Assembly: GCA_041396705.1 (NCBI GenBank)
Contig: JAWKYB010000005.1
Location: 186,001 to 250,000 of the forward strand
DNA length: 64,000 nucleotides
Direction of reading: 5' to 3'
Origin: Alphaproteobacteria bacterium
GTDB lineage: Bacteria > Pseudomonadota > Alphaproteobacteria > CALKHQ01
Below are positions 19,467 to 27,834 of this stretch, in pieces. The notes under the pieces are model-generated. The model had not been told where the DNA came from, did not search any database, and was given only the letters and a program-made list of their open reading frames with translations. How positions within the stretch are numbered: the first letter of the stretch is position 1; the number at the start of each line of letters is the position of its first letter. Both the position numbers and the translations under genes were made by a program.

Positions 19467-20564
19467 TCAGACGGCCATCGTCCGGTCGCGGCGCGCCCTG
19501 GCCACCAGGGCAGCCACCGCCTGGTCGAACAGCTCGTCCAGGATCGCGCGGGTGGTCTGCTCGCCGGCGACCATGCCGACGCTCTGCCCGGCCATCAGCG
19601 AGCCGCGCTCCACGTCGCCGTCGACCACCGCGCGGCGCAGCGCGCCGGCCCAGAAATGCTCGACCGCGAGCTGGGCCTCCTTCAGCTCCACCGCGCCGGC
19701 ATCGAGCTCGCCGATCAGCCGGCGCTGCATGGCGGCGAATTCCTCGGTCGCCTTGTTGGCGAGCGCGCGTACCGGGATCACCGGCAGCCGCGGGTCGAGC
19801 TGGGTCGACGGCACGGCGTCGCGCGCCGCGGCGCGGATGAACGCCTTCTTGAAGTTGGGATGGGCGATGGACTCGGTGGCGCAGACGAACCGGGTGCCGA
19901 TCTGGCAGCCGGCCGCGCCCATCTCCAGGAACTGGACGATCGCCTCGCCGCGGCCGATGCCGCCGGCCACGAACACCGGCACCTCGTCGACCGCCGGCAG
20001 GATCTCCTGCGCCAGCACCGCGGTCGAGACCGGGCCGATGTGGCCGCCGGCCTCCATGCCCTCGATGATCAGCGCGTCGACCCCGTCGCGCACCAGCTTG
20101 CGCGCGATCACCGGCGCCGGCGCGAAGCACAGCAGCCTGGCGCCGCCGGCCTTGATCCGGGCGATCGCCGGCCCGCGCGGCAGCCCGCCGGCCAGCACGA
20201 TGTGGCCGACGGCCAGGTCGAGGCAGACGTCGATCAGCGCGTCGAGCTGCGGGTGCAGCGTGATCAGGTTGACCCCGAACGGCCGGTCGGTCAGCGCGCG
20301 GGTCGCCTCGATCTCGGCCGCCAGCACCTCCGGCGGCATCGAGCCGGAGGCGAGCACGCCGAACCCGCCGCCGTTGGAGATGGCGGCGACCAGGTTGCGC
20401 TCCGACACCCAGGTCATCGCGCCGCCCATGATCGCGCGCTCGCTGCCCAGGAAAGCGCGGCCGCGGGCCGACAGCCCATCCAGATAGCGGCGCGCGCGGT
20501 CGAACTCGGCCTCGCCGTCGTCCGGGACGGCCGCCGCCGCGCGCTCGCTCATCCGGTCGTGCAT
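19467..20564 (-). CDS. Nitronate monooxygenase / 2-nitropropane dioxygenase-like flavoprotein
   Basis: A 365-residue FMN-dependent TIM-barrel enzyme. Family motifs are MGGAMTWVSERNLVAAISN, GFGVLASG, EGMEAGGHIGP (conserved His near the flavin), VPVFVAGGIGRGEAI and GAAGCQIGTRFVCATES. Such enzymes oxidise nitronates, but several relatives are enoyl-ACP reductase (FabK)-like, so the natural substrate is unsure. It lies 4 bases after lysC and 46 bases before ptsP, all minus strand, apparently in one transcript. The start at 20564 could instead be the ATG 12 bases further in. Confidence 0.8.
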   Translation of the reverse strand: MHDRMSERAAAAVPDDGEAEFDRARRYLDGLSARGRAFLGSERAIMGGAMTWVSERNLVAAISNGGGFGVLASGSMPPEVLAAEIEATRALTDRPFGVNLITLHPQLDALIDVCLDLAVGHIVLAGGLPRGPAIARIKAGGARLLCFAPAPVIARKLVRDGVDALIIEGMEAGGHIGPVSTAVLAQEILPAVDEVPVFVAGGIGRGEAIVQFLEMGAAGCQIGTRFVCATESIAHPNFKKAFIRAAARDAVPSTQLDPRLPVIPVRALANKATEEFAAMQRRLIGELDAGAVELKEAQLAVEHFWAGALRRAVVDGDVERGSLMAGQSVGMVAGEQTTRAILDELFDQAVAALVARARRDRTMAV

Positions 20565-20568
20565 CGCC

Positions 20569-21789
20569 TCAGGCCGCGTCCAGCCCGTAGGCGCTGTGGA
20601 GGGTGCGCACGGCCAGCTCGGTATATTCCTCCGCGATCAGCACGCTGACCTTGATCTCCGAGGTCGAGATCACCTGGATGTTGATGCCTTTCTCGGCCAG
20701 CGCGCGGAACATGGTCTGCGCCACGCCGGCGTGGCTGCGCATGCCGATGCCGATGATCGACACCTTGGCCACCTCGGCATCCGGCCGCATCGCACGGAAG
20801 CCGATCTCGCCGGCCCGCGCGGTCAGCACCTCCGTCGCCTGCTCCAGGTCGGTCTGCGGCACGGTGAAGGTCAGGTCGGTGACCTTGCCGTCCTCCGACA
20901 CGTTCTGCACGATCATGTCGACGTTGATGGCGGCGTCGGCCAGCGGGCCGAAGATCGCGGCCGCGACCCCGGGCCGGTCCGGCACGCCGAGCAGGGTCAT
21001 CTTGGCCTCGTTGCGGCTGTAGGCGATGCCGGTGACCAGTTGCTGTTCCACGATCTCGTCCTCGTCCACGACCAGGGTCCCGGGCTCGTCGGCGAAACTC
21101 GACAGCACCTGCACCCGGACACGTTCCTTCATCGCCAGCTCGACCGAACGGGTCTGCAGGACCTTGGCGCCGAGGGATGCCGATTCCAGCATTTCCTCGT
21201 AGGCGATCTTACTGAGCTTGCGGGCCTTCGTCACGATGCGCGGGTCGGCGGTGTAGACGCCGTCGACGTCGGTGTAGATGTCGCAGCGGTCGGCCCGCAG
21301 CGCCGCGGCCAGCGCCACCGCGCTGGTGTCGGAGCCGCCGCGGCCCAGCGTGGTGACCCGTCCCTCCGGGCTCAGCCCCTGGAAGCCCGGCACCACCGCC
21401 ACCCAGCCGTCGGCCAGCGTCTGCTCGATGCCCGCGGTGCCGATCGAGGCGATCCGCGCCTTCGAATAGGTGTCGTCGGTGTTGACCGGCAGCTGCCAGC
21501 CCAGCCACGAGCGGGCCGGCACGCCGATCCGCTTCAGCGCCAGCGCCAGCAGGCCGCTGGTCACCTGCTCGCCGGTCGAGACGACCACGTCGTACTCGCG
21601 GCCGTCCTCGCGCAGCCCGATCTGCGCCACCAGCCCGATCAGGTGGTCGGTCACGCCGGCCATGGCCGAGACCACCACGGCGAGCTGGTCGCCGTTGGCC
21701 TTCGCCGCCTTGACCCGCTGGGCCACCGCTTCGATCCGCGGGATGTCGGCGACGGAAGTGCCGCCGAATTTCATGACGATGCGCGCCAT
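20569..21789 (-). CDS. lysC: Aspartate kinase
   Basis: Aspartokinase phosphorylates aspartate, the first step to lysine, threonine, methionine and diaminopimelate. The 406-residue protein has the kinase fold from MKFGGTSVAD, with FQGLSPEGRVTTLGRGGSDT and YTDVDGVYTADPR, followed by two ACT regulatory domains (about 265-400; the second around VSIIGIGMRSHAGVAQ). This architecture binds lysine and/or threonine for feedback control. ATG start at 21789; divergent from ubiG. Confidence 0.95.
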   Translation of the reverse strand: MARIVMKFGGTSVADIPRIEAVAQRVKAAKANGDQLAVVVSAMAGVTDHLIGLVAQIGLREDGREYDVVVSTGEQVTSGLLALALKRIGVPARSWLGWQLPVNTDDTYSKARIASIGTAGIEQTLADGWVAVVPGFQGLSPEGRVTTLGRGGSDTSAVALAAALRADRCDIYTDVDGVYTADPRIVTKARKLSKIAYEEMLESASLGAKVLQTRSVELAMKERVRVQVLSSFADEPGTLVVDEDEIVEQQLVTGIAYSRNEAKMTLLGVPDRPGVAAAIFGPLADAAINVDMIVQNVSEDGKVTDLTFTVPQTDLEQATEVLTARAGEIGFRAMRPDAEVAKVSIIGIGMRSHAGVAQTMFRALAEKGINIQVISTSEIKVSVLIAEEYTELAVRTLHSAYGLDAA

Positions 21790-21993
21790 AGTCCGCTTCG
21801 CGCCGCCGCGCGCTCCGTTTGTCCGTCCTGTCGCCTCAGGGAAACCCGCCGCGCCGGCCGGGATGCCGGTGGACGGGGAAATGCACCTGCGTCATGGTGC
21901 TGGGTTTGAAGCCTGCGTCGGCGAACCCATAATCACAATGCGACCGGCGCGCAAGCCCGTGGCCGGGGCCGAAACGTTGCGGAGGTGGGCGCC

Positions 21994-22767
21994 ATGGCGA
22001 GGGCGAGCGGACGGGTCGATACCGAGCATGGCAGCGGCACGATCGACCCGGCCGAGATCGCCAAGTTCGCCGCCATGGCCGGCGACTGGTGGGACCCGGA
22101 CGGGGCCTACCGCCCGCTGCACCGGCAGAACGCCGCGCGGCTGGGCTTCATCCGCGACGGCCTGTGCCGCCACTTCGGCCGGGACCCGCTGTCGCTGTCC
22201 TCGCTGGCCGGCCTCGCCGTCGCCGACGTCGGCTGCGGCGGCGGCCTGGTGGCGGAGCCGCTGGCCCGGCTCGGCGCCGCGGTGGTCGGCGTCGACGCCA
22301 CCGAGGCCAACATCGCCGCGGCCCGGCACCATGCCGACGGCCAGGGGCTGGCAATCGACTATCGCTGCACCACGGCCGAGGCATTGGCCGAAGCGGGTGC
22401 CCGCTTCGACGCGGTGGTGGCGCTGGAAATCGTCGAGCACGTCGCCGACGTCGCCGCCTTCCTTGCCGCCTGCGCCGCGCTGGTCGGGCCGGGCGGGGTC
22501 GTCGTGCTGTCGACCATGAACCGCACCGCGCGCGCCTTCGCCATGGCCATCGTCGGCGCCGAATACGTGCTGCGCTGGCTGCCGCGCGGCACCCACGACT
22601 GGCGCCGCTTCGTCAAGCCGTCGGAGCTGGCGCGCCAGCTGCGCGCCTCGGGCCTGGCGCTGACCGACCTGACGGGGCTGGTGCTGGACCCGCTGCAGGG
22701 CGGCTGGCGGCTCGACCCGCGCGACGTGGCGGTCAACTACATGGCGCTGGCGGTCAAGCCCGCCTGA
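21994..22767 (+). CDS. ubiG: Ubiquinone biosynthesis O-methyltransferase
   Basis: UbiG carries out both O-methylations of ubiquinone synthesis. The 257-residue protein begins with a region typical of UbiG, FAAMAGDWWDPDGAYRPLH, followed by the SAM motif VADVGCGGGLVAEPLARLGA, then VVALEIVEHVADV and a C-terminal GTHDWRRFVKPSELA, the family's hallmark. GGAGG at 21981 lies 8 bases before ATG 21994, which favours this start over the GTG at 21985. Confidence 0.94.
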   Translation: MARASGRVDTEHGSGTIDPAEIAKFAAMAGDWWDPDGAYRPLHRQNAARLGFIRDGLCRHFGRDPLSLSSLAGLAVADVGCGGGLVAEPLARLGAAVVGVDATEANIAAARHHADGQGLAIDYRCTTAEALAEAGARFDAVVALEIVEHVADVAAFLAACAALVGPGGVVVLSTMNRTARAFAMAIVGAEYVLRWLPRGTHDWRRFVKPSELARQLRASGLALTDLTGLVLDPLQGGWRLDPRDVAVNYMALAVKPA

Positions 22768-22783
22768 CTCCGCCCGCGCACCT

Positions 22784-22858
22784 GCGCCGCCCGGCGCAGG
22801 CCACGCATCCGCGCCATCCGGCGCAGGCCACGCATCCGCGCCGTCCGGCGCAGGCCAT
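22784..22858. repeat. 27-bp tandem repeat between ubiG and the FMN riboswitch
   Basis: About 2.75 copies of a 27-base unit (GCGCCGCCCGGCGCAGGCCA plus CGCATCC) run at 22784-22810, 22811-22837 and 22838-22858. Each unit contains the palindromic core GCGCC...GGCGC, so the transcript could form successive hairpins after ubiG. Copies differ at two positions in the core. Confidence 0.8.
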
Positions 22859-22916
22859 TGCGCCGCCCGGCCCGGCCGGCTAGAACCGCGCTGCGGCCCA
22901 TCGGATGGCCGCAGCG

Positions 22917-23055
22917 TTCTCAGGGCGGGGCGGAATTCCCCACCGGCGGTGATCACGCAAGTGAAAGCCCGCGAGCGCCCGCCGGTTTCGGCGGGGTCAG
23001 CAGACCCGGTGCGACTCCGGGGCCGACGGTCACAGTCCGGATGGAAGAGAACGGG
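22917..23055 (+). promoter_or_regulatory. FMN riboswitch (RFN element)
   Basis: The conserved RFN blocks occur in order: CAGGGCGGGG, then GGAATTCCCCACCGGCGGT, then AGCCCGCGAGCGCCC, a variable stem, CAGACCCGGTG and ACTCCGGGGCCGACGGT, ending CAGTCCGGATGGAAGAGAAC. It senses flavin mononucleotide and normally represses downstream flavin genes when FMN is plentiful. The next gene is a RibN-type riboflavin importer, a known target of this riboswitch. A separate perfect 9-bp hairpin (22890-22915) lies just before it and may terminate ubiG transcription. Confidence 0.95.
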
Positions 23056-23059
23056 AAGC

Positions 23060-23082
23060 GCGCAGGCGGGGACCGCCTGCGC
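23060..23082 (+). promoter_or_regulatory. Probable expression-platform hairpin of the FMN riboswitch
   Basis: A perfect 10-bp stem (GCGCAGGCGG / CCGCCTGCGC) with a GGA loop follows the aptamer directly. It is followed by CGTTGTCCTGTCTGCC, only modestly T-rich, so either weak intrinsic termination or a structural role in hiding the ribosome binding site of the gene at 23132 is possible. Confidence 0.6.
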
Positions 23083-23131
23083 CGTTGTCCTGTCTGCCTT
23101 GGGTCTTGTGCGTCGCAGAAGGGACAACGCC

Positions 23132-24034
23132 ATGACTCGCCTGTTGCAACTGCCGGCCGCGCCGGCGCTGTCCGGCGCCATGCTGATGGTCGGCGCCGGC
23201 ATCGTGTTCGCCGCCGTCAACATCCTGGTCCAGCTCGCCACCATGACCTATGGGATCGGCGCGCCCCGCGTCGCGTTCTGGCAGTATCTGGTCGCGCTGG
23301 TGTTCTACCTGCCCTGGCTGCGGTCGAAACTGGCCGAATCGTTCCGCACATCGCAGCTATGGCTGCACGGACTGCGCGTGGTGTTCGCCGCCGCCGGCGT
23401 CCAGCTCTGGGTGATGGGCTTGGCCACGGTGCCGATCTGGCAGGCGATCGCGCTGGTGATGCTGTCGCCGTTTTTCGTCACCGTCGGCGCCGGCCTGGCG
23501 CTGCGCGAGACAGTGACGCCGCAGCGCTGGCTGGCGGTGATCGCCGGCTTCGCCGGCGGCGCGGTCATCCTGGCGCCATGGTCCGACGCCTTCACCCCGG
23601 CCGTGTTCTATCCGATCGGCGCGGCCGCGTTGTGGGCCTTCTCCTCGCTGACCGCCAAGCACATGACGCGGACCGAAACGCCGGAGACGCTGACCGTCTA
23701 CCTGCTGCTGCTGCTGACGCCGGTGAACGCCGCGGTGGCCGCGGCCGACGGCTTCGCGGTGCCGCTGGATGCGGTCGCGCTGGTCATCGCCGCCGCCGGC
23801 GCGCTGACCGCCGCCGCGCAGTACCTGCTGGTCAAGGCCTACAGCGTGGCCGACGCCGCCTATCTGCAGCCGTTCGACCACGTCAAGCTGCCGCTCAACG
23901 TGCTGCTCGGCCTGGCGGTATTCGGCTTCGTGCCGCCGGGCAGCATGTGGCTGGGCTCGCTGCTGATCGTCGGCGCGTCGTTCTTCCTGCTCTACGACGA
24001 GCGGCGGGCGGAGCTGCGTGGCGCCGTTCCATAG
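23132..24034 (+). CDS. ribN: Riboflavin transporter of the EamA/DMT family (RibN-like)
   Basis: A 300-residue membrane protein with about ten helices arranged as two EamA repeats. The family assignment is from the fold (LMVGAGIVFAAVNILVQ, YLVALVFYLPWL, the second repeat with FSSLTAKHMTRTE and AYLQPFDHVKLPLNVLLG). The riboflavin specificity comes from the FMN riboswitch immediately upstream, which is the known arrangement for alphaproteobacterial ribN. The ATG at 23132 follows AAGGGAC. Without that riboswitch it would only be called a drug/metabolite transporter. Confidence 0.88.
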   Translation: MTRLLQLPAAPALSGAMLMVGAGIVFAAVNILVQLATMTYGIGAPRVAFWQYLVALVFYLPWLRSKLAESFRTSQLWLHGLRVVFAAAGVQLWVMGLATVPIWQAIALVMLSPFFVTVGAGLALRETVTPQRWLAVIAGFAGGAVILAPWSDAFTPAVFYPIGAAALWAFSSLTAKHMTRTETPETLTVYLLLLLTPVNAAVAAADGFAVPLDAVALVIAAAGALTAAAQYLLVKAYSVADAAYLQPFDHVKLPLNVLLGLAVFGFVPPGSMWLGSLLIVGASFFLLYDERRAELRGAVP

Positions 24035-24052
24035 CGGGCCCCGCGCGGCCGG

Positions 24053-25024
24053 CTACAGCATGTCCCTGAGCAGCGCGATCAGCGGCACGTCGGCCGGCGG
24101 CATCGGATAGGCCGTCAGCTCGCGCGGTGGCACCCACTTCAGCGCCTGGCCCTCGCGCGGGCGCGGCGTGCCCTGCCACTTGCGGCAGGCGAACACCGGC
24201 ATCAGCAGGTGGAAGGCGTCGTAGGCGTGGCTGGCGAAGGTCAGCGGCGCCAGGCAGCTGGCATGGGTGTCGATGCCGAGTTCCTCGTGCAGCTCGCGGA
24301 TTAGCGCGGCCTCCGGCGTTTCGCCGTCGTGCACCTTGCCGCCGGGAAACTCCCACAGGCCGGCCATCGCCTTGCCCTCGGGCCGGCGGGCGATCAGCAG
24401 CCGGCCGTCGATGTCGACCAGCGCCACCGCGCTGACCAGCAGCACCGGCTTCGCCCCCTCGGCCGCCTGCCATTCCGCCCGGGTGATCGCCCGCTCCTCC
24501 TGTGCGACCGCCGGGCAGGACGGCCGGCAGATCGCGTCGTAGGCGCGGACCAGCCGCATGCCGGCATGCGCCTGCACCCGGATGCTGGCGGCGTTCGAGG
24601 CCAGCGCCCGGGCGCGCACCCGCTGCAGGCCGACATGGGCGAAGGCCAGCCGCAGCATCCCGCGCGCCGCCTCGGTGGCATAGCCGCGGCCCCAGAACGG
24701 CTTGCCGATCCAGAAGCCGAGTTCCGCCTCGCCGCGCAGGCCGTCGATCACCAGGCCGGCCGTGCCGATCAGGCCCGGCGCGTCGGCCCGCTCGACCGCG
24801 CAGCTGAGCGCGCGGCCGCTGGCCAGCCAGTTCTGCGCGGCGGCAACGAACTCGTCCGCCGCGCCGTCGGGATAGGGGTGCGGAATCGAGGCCGTCTTCA
24901 ACGCCACGTCGGGGTCCGACGCATAGAGACGGACCGCCGCCGCATCCGCGTCCGCCACCGGGCGCAGCAGCAGCCGCTCGGTGCGGAAGGGCAGGTACGG
25001 CGGGATACCCGCGGCGTCGGCCAT
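24053..25024 (-). CDS. GNAT acetyltransferase - MutT Nudix fusion protein
   Basis: A 323-residue two-domain protein. Residues about 12-165 are a RimJ/RimL-type GNAT domain (TERLLLRPVADADA, then ELGFWIGKPFWGRGYATEA, the acetyl-CoA loop). Residues about 193-322 are a MutT-like Nudix domain with a complete Nudix box at 228-250 (GGKVHDGE ... RELHEELG), expected to hydrolyse 8-oxo-dGTP or similar nucleotides. The two parts are joined by about 25 residues with Cys and Glu. Such fusions occur in alphaproteobacteria, where mutT commonly follows argJ. It lies 8 bases after argJ on the same strand. Confidence 0.88.
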   Translation of the reverse strand: MADAAGIPPYLPFRTERLLLRPVADADAAAVRLYASDPDVALKTASIPHPYPDGAADEFVAAAQNWLASGRALSCAVERADAPGLIGTAGLVIDGLRGEAELGFWIGKPFWGRGYATEAARGMLRLAFAHVGLQRVRARALASNAASIRVQAHAGMRLVRAYDAICRPSCPAVAQEERAITRAEWQAAEGAKPVLLVSAVALVDIDGRLLIARRPEGKAMAGLWEFPGGKVHDGETPEAALIRELHEELGIDTHASCLAPLTFASHAYDAFHLLMPVFACRKWQGTPRPREGQALKWVPPRELTAYPMPPADVPLIALLRDML

Positions 25025-25031
25025 CGCCGGG

Positions 25032-26273
25032 TCAGGAGCGGTAGTCGGCGTTGATGTCGATGTAGCCGTGGGTCAGGTCGCAGGTCCAGATGGTGGCCAT
25101 GCCGCGGCCGACGCCGACATCGACCTCGATGTCGATCTCGCGGCCGGCCAGGTGGGCCGCCACCGGCGCCTCGTCATAGCCGGCGACGATGCCGCCGTCC
25201 TCGGCGATCGGCACCCCGCCGATGCGGATGTCCAGCCCCTCGCGGCTCGCCTTCTCGCCGCTCTTGCCCACTGCCATCGCGATCCGGCCCCAGTTGGCGT
25301 CGCTGCCGGCGATGGCGGTCTTGACCAGCGGCGAGTTGCCGATGCTCAGCGCGATCCGCCGCGCCGCCTGGCGCGAGGCCGCGCCGGTCACGGTCACGGT
25401 GATGAACTTCTGCGCGCCCTCGCCGTCGCGCGCCACCAGCTGCGCCAGCTCGACCATGACGTCGCGCAGCGCCAGGAAGAAGGCGCGGGCGCGGCGCTCG
25501 CGCGAGGCCTGCACCGGCCTGTTGCCCGCCTTGCCGGTGGCGAACACCAGGCACATGTCGCTGGTCGAGGTGTCGCCGTCGACGGTCACGCAGTTGAAGC
25601 TGCGCTCGGCGCAGAAGGTGGTCATCTGCTGCAGCGCCGCCGGCGCCACCGCCGCGTCGGTGAAGATGTAGGCCAGCATCGTCGCCATGTTCGGGGCGAT
25701 CATCCCCGAGCCCTTGGCGATGCCGTTGATCGTCACCGGCTTGCCGTCGATCTCGACCCGGCGCGTCGCCCGCTTGGCGAAGGTGTCGGTGGTCATGATC
25801 GCCTGGGCGGCGGTCTGGAACGCGTCGGCGCTGAGCTCGGCGCCGAGCTTGTGCACGCCGGCCACGATCTTGTCGGGATAGAACGGCTCGCCGATCACGC
25901 CGGTGGAGGCCAGGAACACCTGGTCGACGGCGCAGCCGGCCACCTGCGCGGCCGCCTCCGCCGTGGCGCGGGCGGTGGTCTTGCCGATCTCGCCGTTCAT
26001 CACGTTGGCGTTGCCGGCGTTGACCACCAGCGCCCCGGCCTGCCCGCCGCCGATGCGGGCGCGGTTCCAGTCGATCGGCACGCCGCAGGTCAGCGACCTG
26101 GTGAATACGCCGCCGACGGTGGTGCCGGGGTCGAACACCGCCAGCGTCAGGTCCGGCCGGCCGCTGTAGCGCAGGCCGGCACTGCCCGCGGCCAGCCGCA
26201 CGCCGGCAAGCGGCGGCAGTTCAGCCATGCTCTCCGGCGCCAGCGGCGACGGCGGCAGCGATTTCTTCGCCAT
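25032..26273 (-). CDS. argJ: Bifunctional ornithine acetyltransferase / N-acetylglutamate synthase
   Basis: ArgJ recycles the acetyl group in arginine biosynthesis by moving it from N-acetylornithine to glutamate, and may also use acetyl-CoA. The 413-residue precursor has the self-cleavage site in GSGMIAPNMATMLAYIFTDA, where the Thr of MATM becomes the nucleophile of the beta chain. Other marks are VVNAGNANVMNG and TVDGDTSTSD. The start ATG 26273 lies 10 bases after the parvulin stop. Confidence 0.95.
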   Translation of the reverse strand: MAKKSLPPSPLAPESMAELPPLAGVRLAAGSAGLRYSGRPDLTLAVFDPGTTVGGVFTRSLTCGVPIDWNRARIGGGQAGALVVNAGNANVMNGEIGKTTARATAEAAAQVAGCAVDQVFLASTGVIGEPFYPDKIVAGVHKLGAELSADAFQTAAQAIMTTDTFAKRATRRVEIDGKPVTINGIAKGSGMIAPNMATMLAYIFTDAAVAPAALQQMTTFCAERSFNCVTVDGDTSTSDMCLVFATGKAGNRPVQASRERRARAFFLALRDVMVELAQLVARDGEGAQKFITVTVTGAASRQAARRIALSIGNSPLVKTAIAGSDANWGRIAMAVGKSGEKASREGLDIRIGGVPIAEDGGIVAGYDEAPVAAHLAGREIDIEVDVGVGRGMATIWTCDLTHGYIDINADYRS

Positions 26274-26283
26274 GGCGGTCCGG

Positions 26284-27171
26284 CTATTCGGCCGGGGCCG
26301 GCTGCTCCTCCTCGGCCGGCGGTTCGGCGAGGGGCGAGCCGTCAGGATTGAACTTCGCGATCTCGACATCCTCGCGCAGGTCGGCGAGCACGTCGGTGAC
26401 CACCTGGTTGGCCATCTCGCCGCGCAGCTGGTCGCGCACTTCCTCGAAGCTGGCCTTCTCCACAGCGCGCTTGTCGGTGACCAGGATCACGTGCCAGCCG
26501 AACTGGGTCTGCACCGGCTCTTCGGAATAGTGCCCGATCTCCAGCGCGAAGGCCGCCTGTTCGAACTCCGGCACCATCCGGGTCGGGCCGGCCCCGAAAT
26601 AGCCGAGATCGCCGCCGCTCGGCCCCGACGGCCCGGTCGACCGCTCCGCCGCCAGCGTAGCGAAATCTGCGCCGCCGTCGAGCAGGCCGATGATCTCCTC
26701 TGCTTCTTCCTTGGTCTCGACCAGGATGTGGCTGGCGCGGACCTCGAACTCCTCGGGCGCGGCGCCGATCTGCTCGTCGTAGCGCGCCTGCAGCACCTCG
26801 TCGGTGAGCTGGGACTGGATCTCGTTGTCGAGATAGGCCTGCTGCATCACCCGTTCGGTGAAGCGCGCGACCGCATCGACCACCTGCGGGTCGTTCTCCA
26901 TGCCGGCCGAGCGCGCGGCGGCGATCAGCAGGTGGCTGTCGATCGCATTCTCCAGCAGGTTGGCATAGATCATCTCGAACGGGATCTGCCGGTACTGCTC
27001 GGGCAGTTCCTGGTACAGCTGCACCACGTCGGCCAGCGTGATCTCGTCGCCGCCGACCGTCGCCACCACCGTCTCCGGGTTGGGCGCCGCTCCGTCCTGG
27101 GCAAGGCCGGTCGCCGTCAGGCCGCCGCACAGGGCCAGCGCAAGTGCGCCGACCGACACTGAAAACCGCAT
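26284..27171 (-). CDS. Periplasmic parvulin-type peptidyl-prolyl isomerase
   Basis: A 295-residue exported protein with a signal peptide (about residues 1-24, cleavage near GLAQ-D). A SurA/PrsA-like N-terminal helical chaperone region follows (about 30-135), then a parvulin PpiC domain (about 140-235: RASHILVETKEEAEEII, GGDLGYFGAG, QTQFGWHVILV), and an acidic Pro/Glu tail. It probably helps fold outer-membrane or periplasmic proteins. It precedes argJ by 10 bases, a common alphaproteobacterial gene order. Confidence 0.88.
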   Translation of the reverse strand: MRFSVSVGALALALCGGLTATGLAQDGAAPNPETVVATVGGDEITLADVVQLYQELPEQYRQIPFEMIYANLLENAIDSHLLIAAARSAGMENDPQVVDAVARFTERVMQQAYLDNEIQSQLTDEVLQARYDEQIGAAPEEFEVRASHILVETKEEAEEIIGLLDGGADFATLAAERSTGPSGPSGGDLGYFGAGPTRMVPEFEQAAFALEIGHYSEEPVQTQFGWHVILVTDKRAVEKASFEEVRDQLRGEMANQVVTDVLADLREDVEIAKFNPDGSPLAEPPAEEEQPAPAE

Positions 27172-27282
27172 GGGCTGATCCTTGTGTGATCGCGTCGCGG
27201 CCGGTCCCCCCGGCCCGGCGCCCTTAAAGCATGGGCGGCAGCCCGAAACAAGAGCCGCCCCGGTCGACGCCGGGCCGGGCGC

Positions 27283-27783
27283 TCAGGCGTCGCTGTCGCC
27301 GGGCCAGGGAATGCGGCCCACTTCGATGCCGTCCTCGGCCAGCGCCTCGGCCTCCGCGTCGGTGGCCTCGCCGTAGATCGCGCGCTCGTCGGCCTCGCCC
27401 TCGTGGATGCGCCGCGCCTCCGCGGCGAAATCGGCGCCGACATAGTCGCAGTTGTCCTGCACCATCTTCTTCAGCGCCAGCAAGGCGGCGCGCATGCGCG
27501 CCATCTCGCGCAGGCGCGGGTCCATCATTGCCTTGGCCTGCCCGGCGGCAACCGGGACGGCCGCGTCGGGCGCCTTGGCCGGCGGCTCCGGCGCCTCGCG
27601 GGCCTCGGCCGCCGCCTCGCCCTTGCCGATGCGCGGCGCCATCGGCGCCTTGGTGACCGCGCTGTCGCCGCAGACCGGGCAGCCGACCTCGCCGGCCGCC
27701 GCCTGCGCCTCATAGGTGGCGCCGTCGCGGAACCAGCCTTCGAAAACATGGTCGCGGCCGCATTGCAGCGTGAATAGGATCAT
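27283..27783 (-). CDS. DUF1178 family protein
   Basis: A 166-residue soluble protein. The N-terminus MILFTLQCGRDHVFEGWFRD and the pair CPVCGD form the zinc-ribbon-like pattern of DUF1178. The C-terminal half (RMRAALLALKKMVQDNCDYVG, then ADERAIYGEATDAEA) is the other conserved block. An Ala/Pro-rich linker separates them. Function is unknown; two cysteine sites suggest metal binding. It is 111 bases downstream of the parvulin start on the same strand and divergent from the methyltransferase at 27835. Confidence 0.85.
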   Translation of the reverse strand: MILFTLQCGRDHVFEGWFRDGATYEAQAAAGEVGCPVCGDSAVTKAPMAPRIGKGEAAAEAREAPEPPAKAPDAAVPVAAGQAKAMMDPRLREMARMRAALLALKKMVQDNCDYVGADFAAEARRIHEGEADERAIYGEATDAEAEALAEDGIEVGRIPWPGDSDA

Positions 27784-27834
27784 GGGCGCACCGTCGTCAT
27801 ACGCATGTCACCAATCTGGCGTCGAAGGGGCCGC

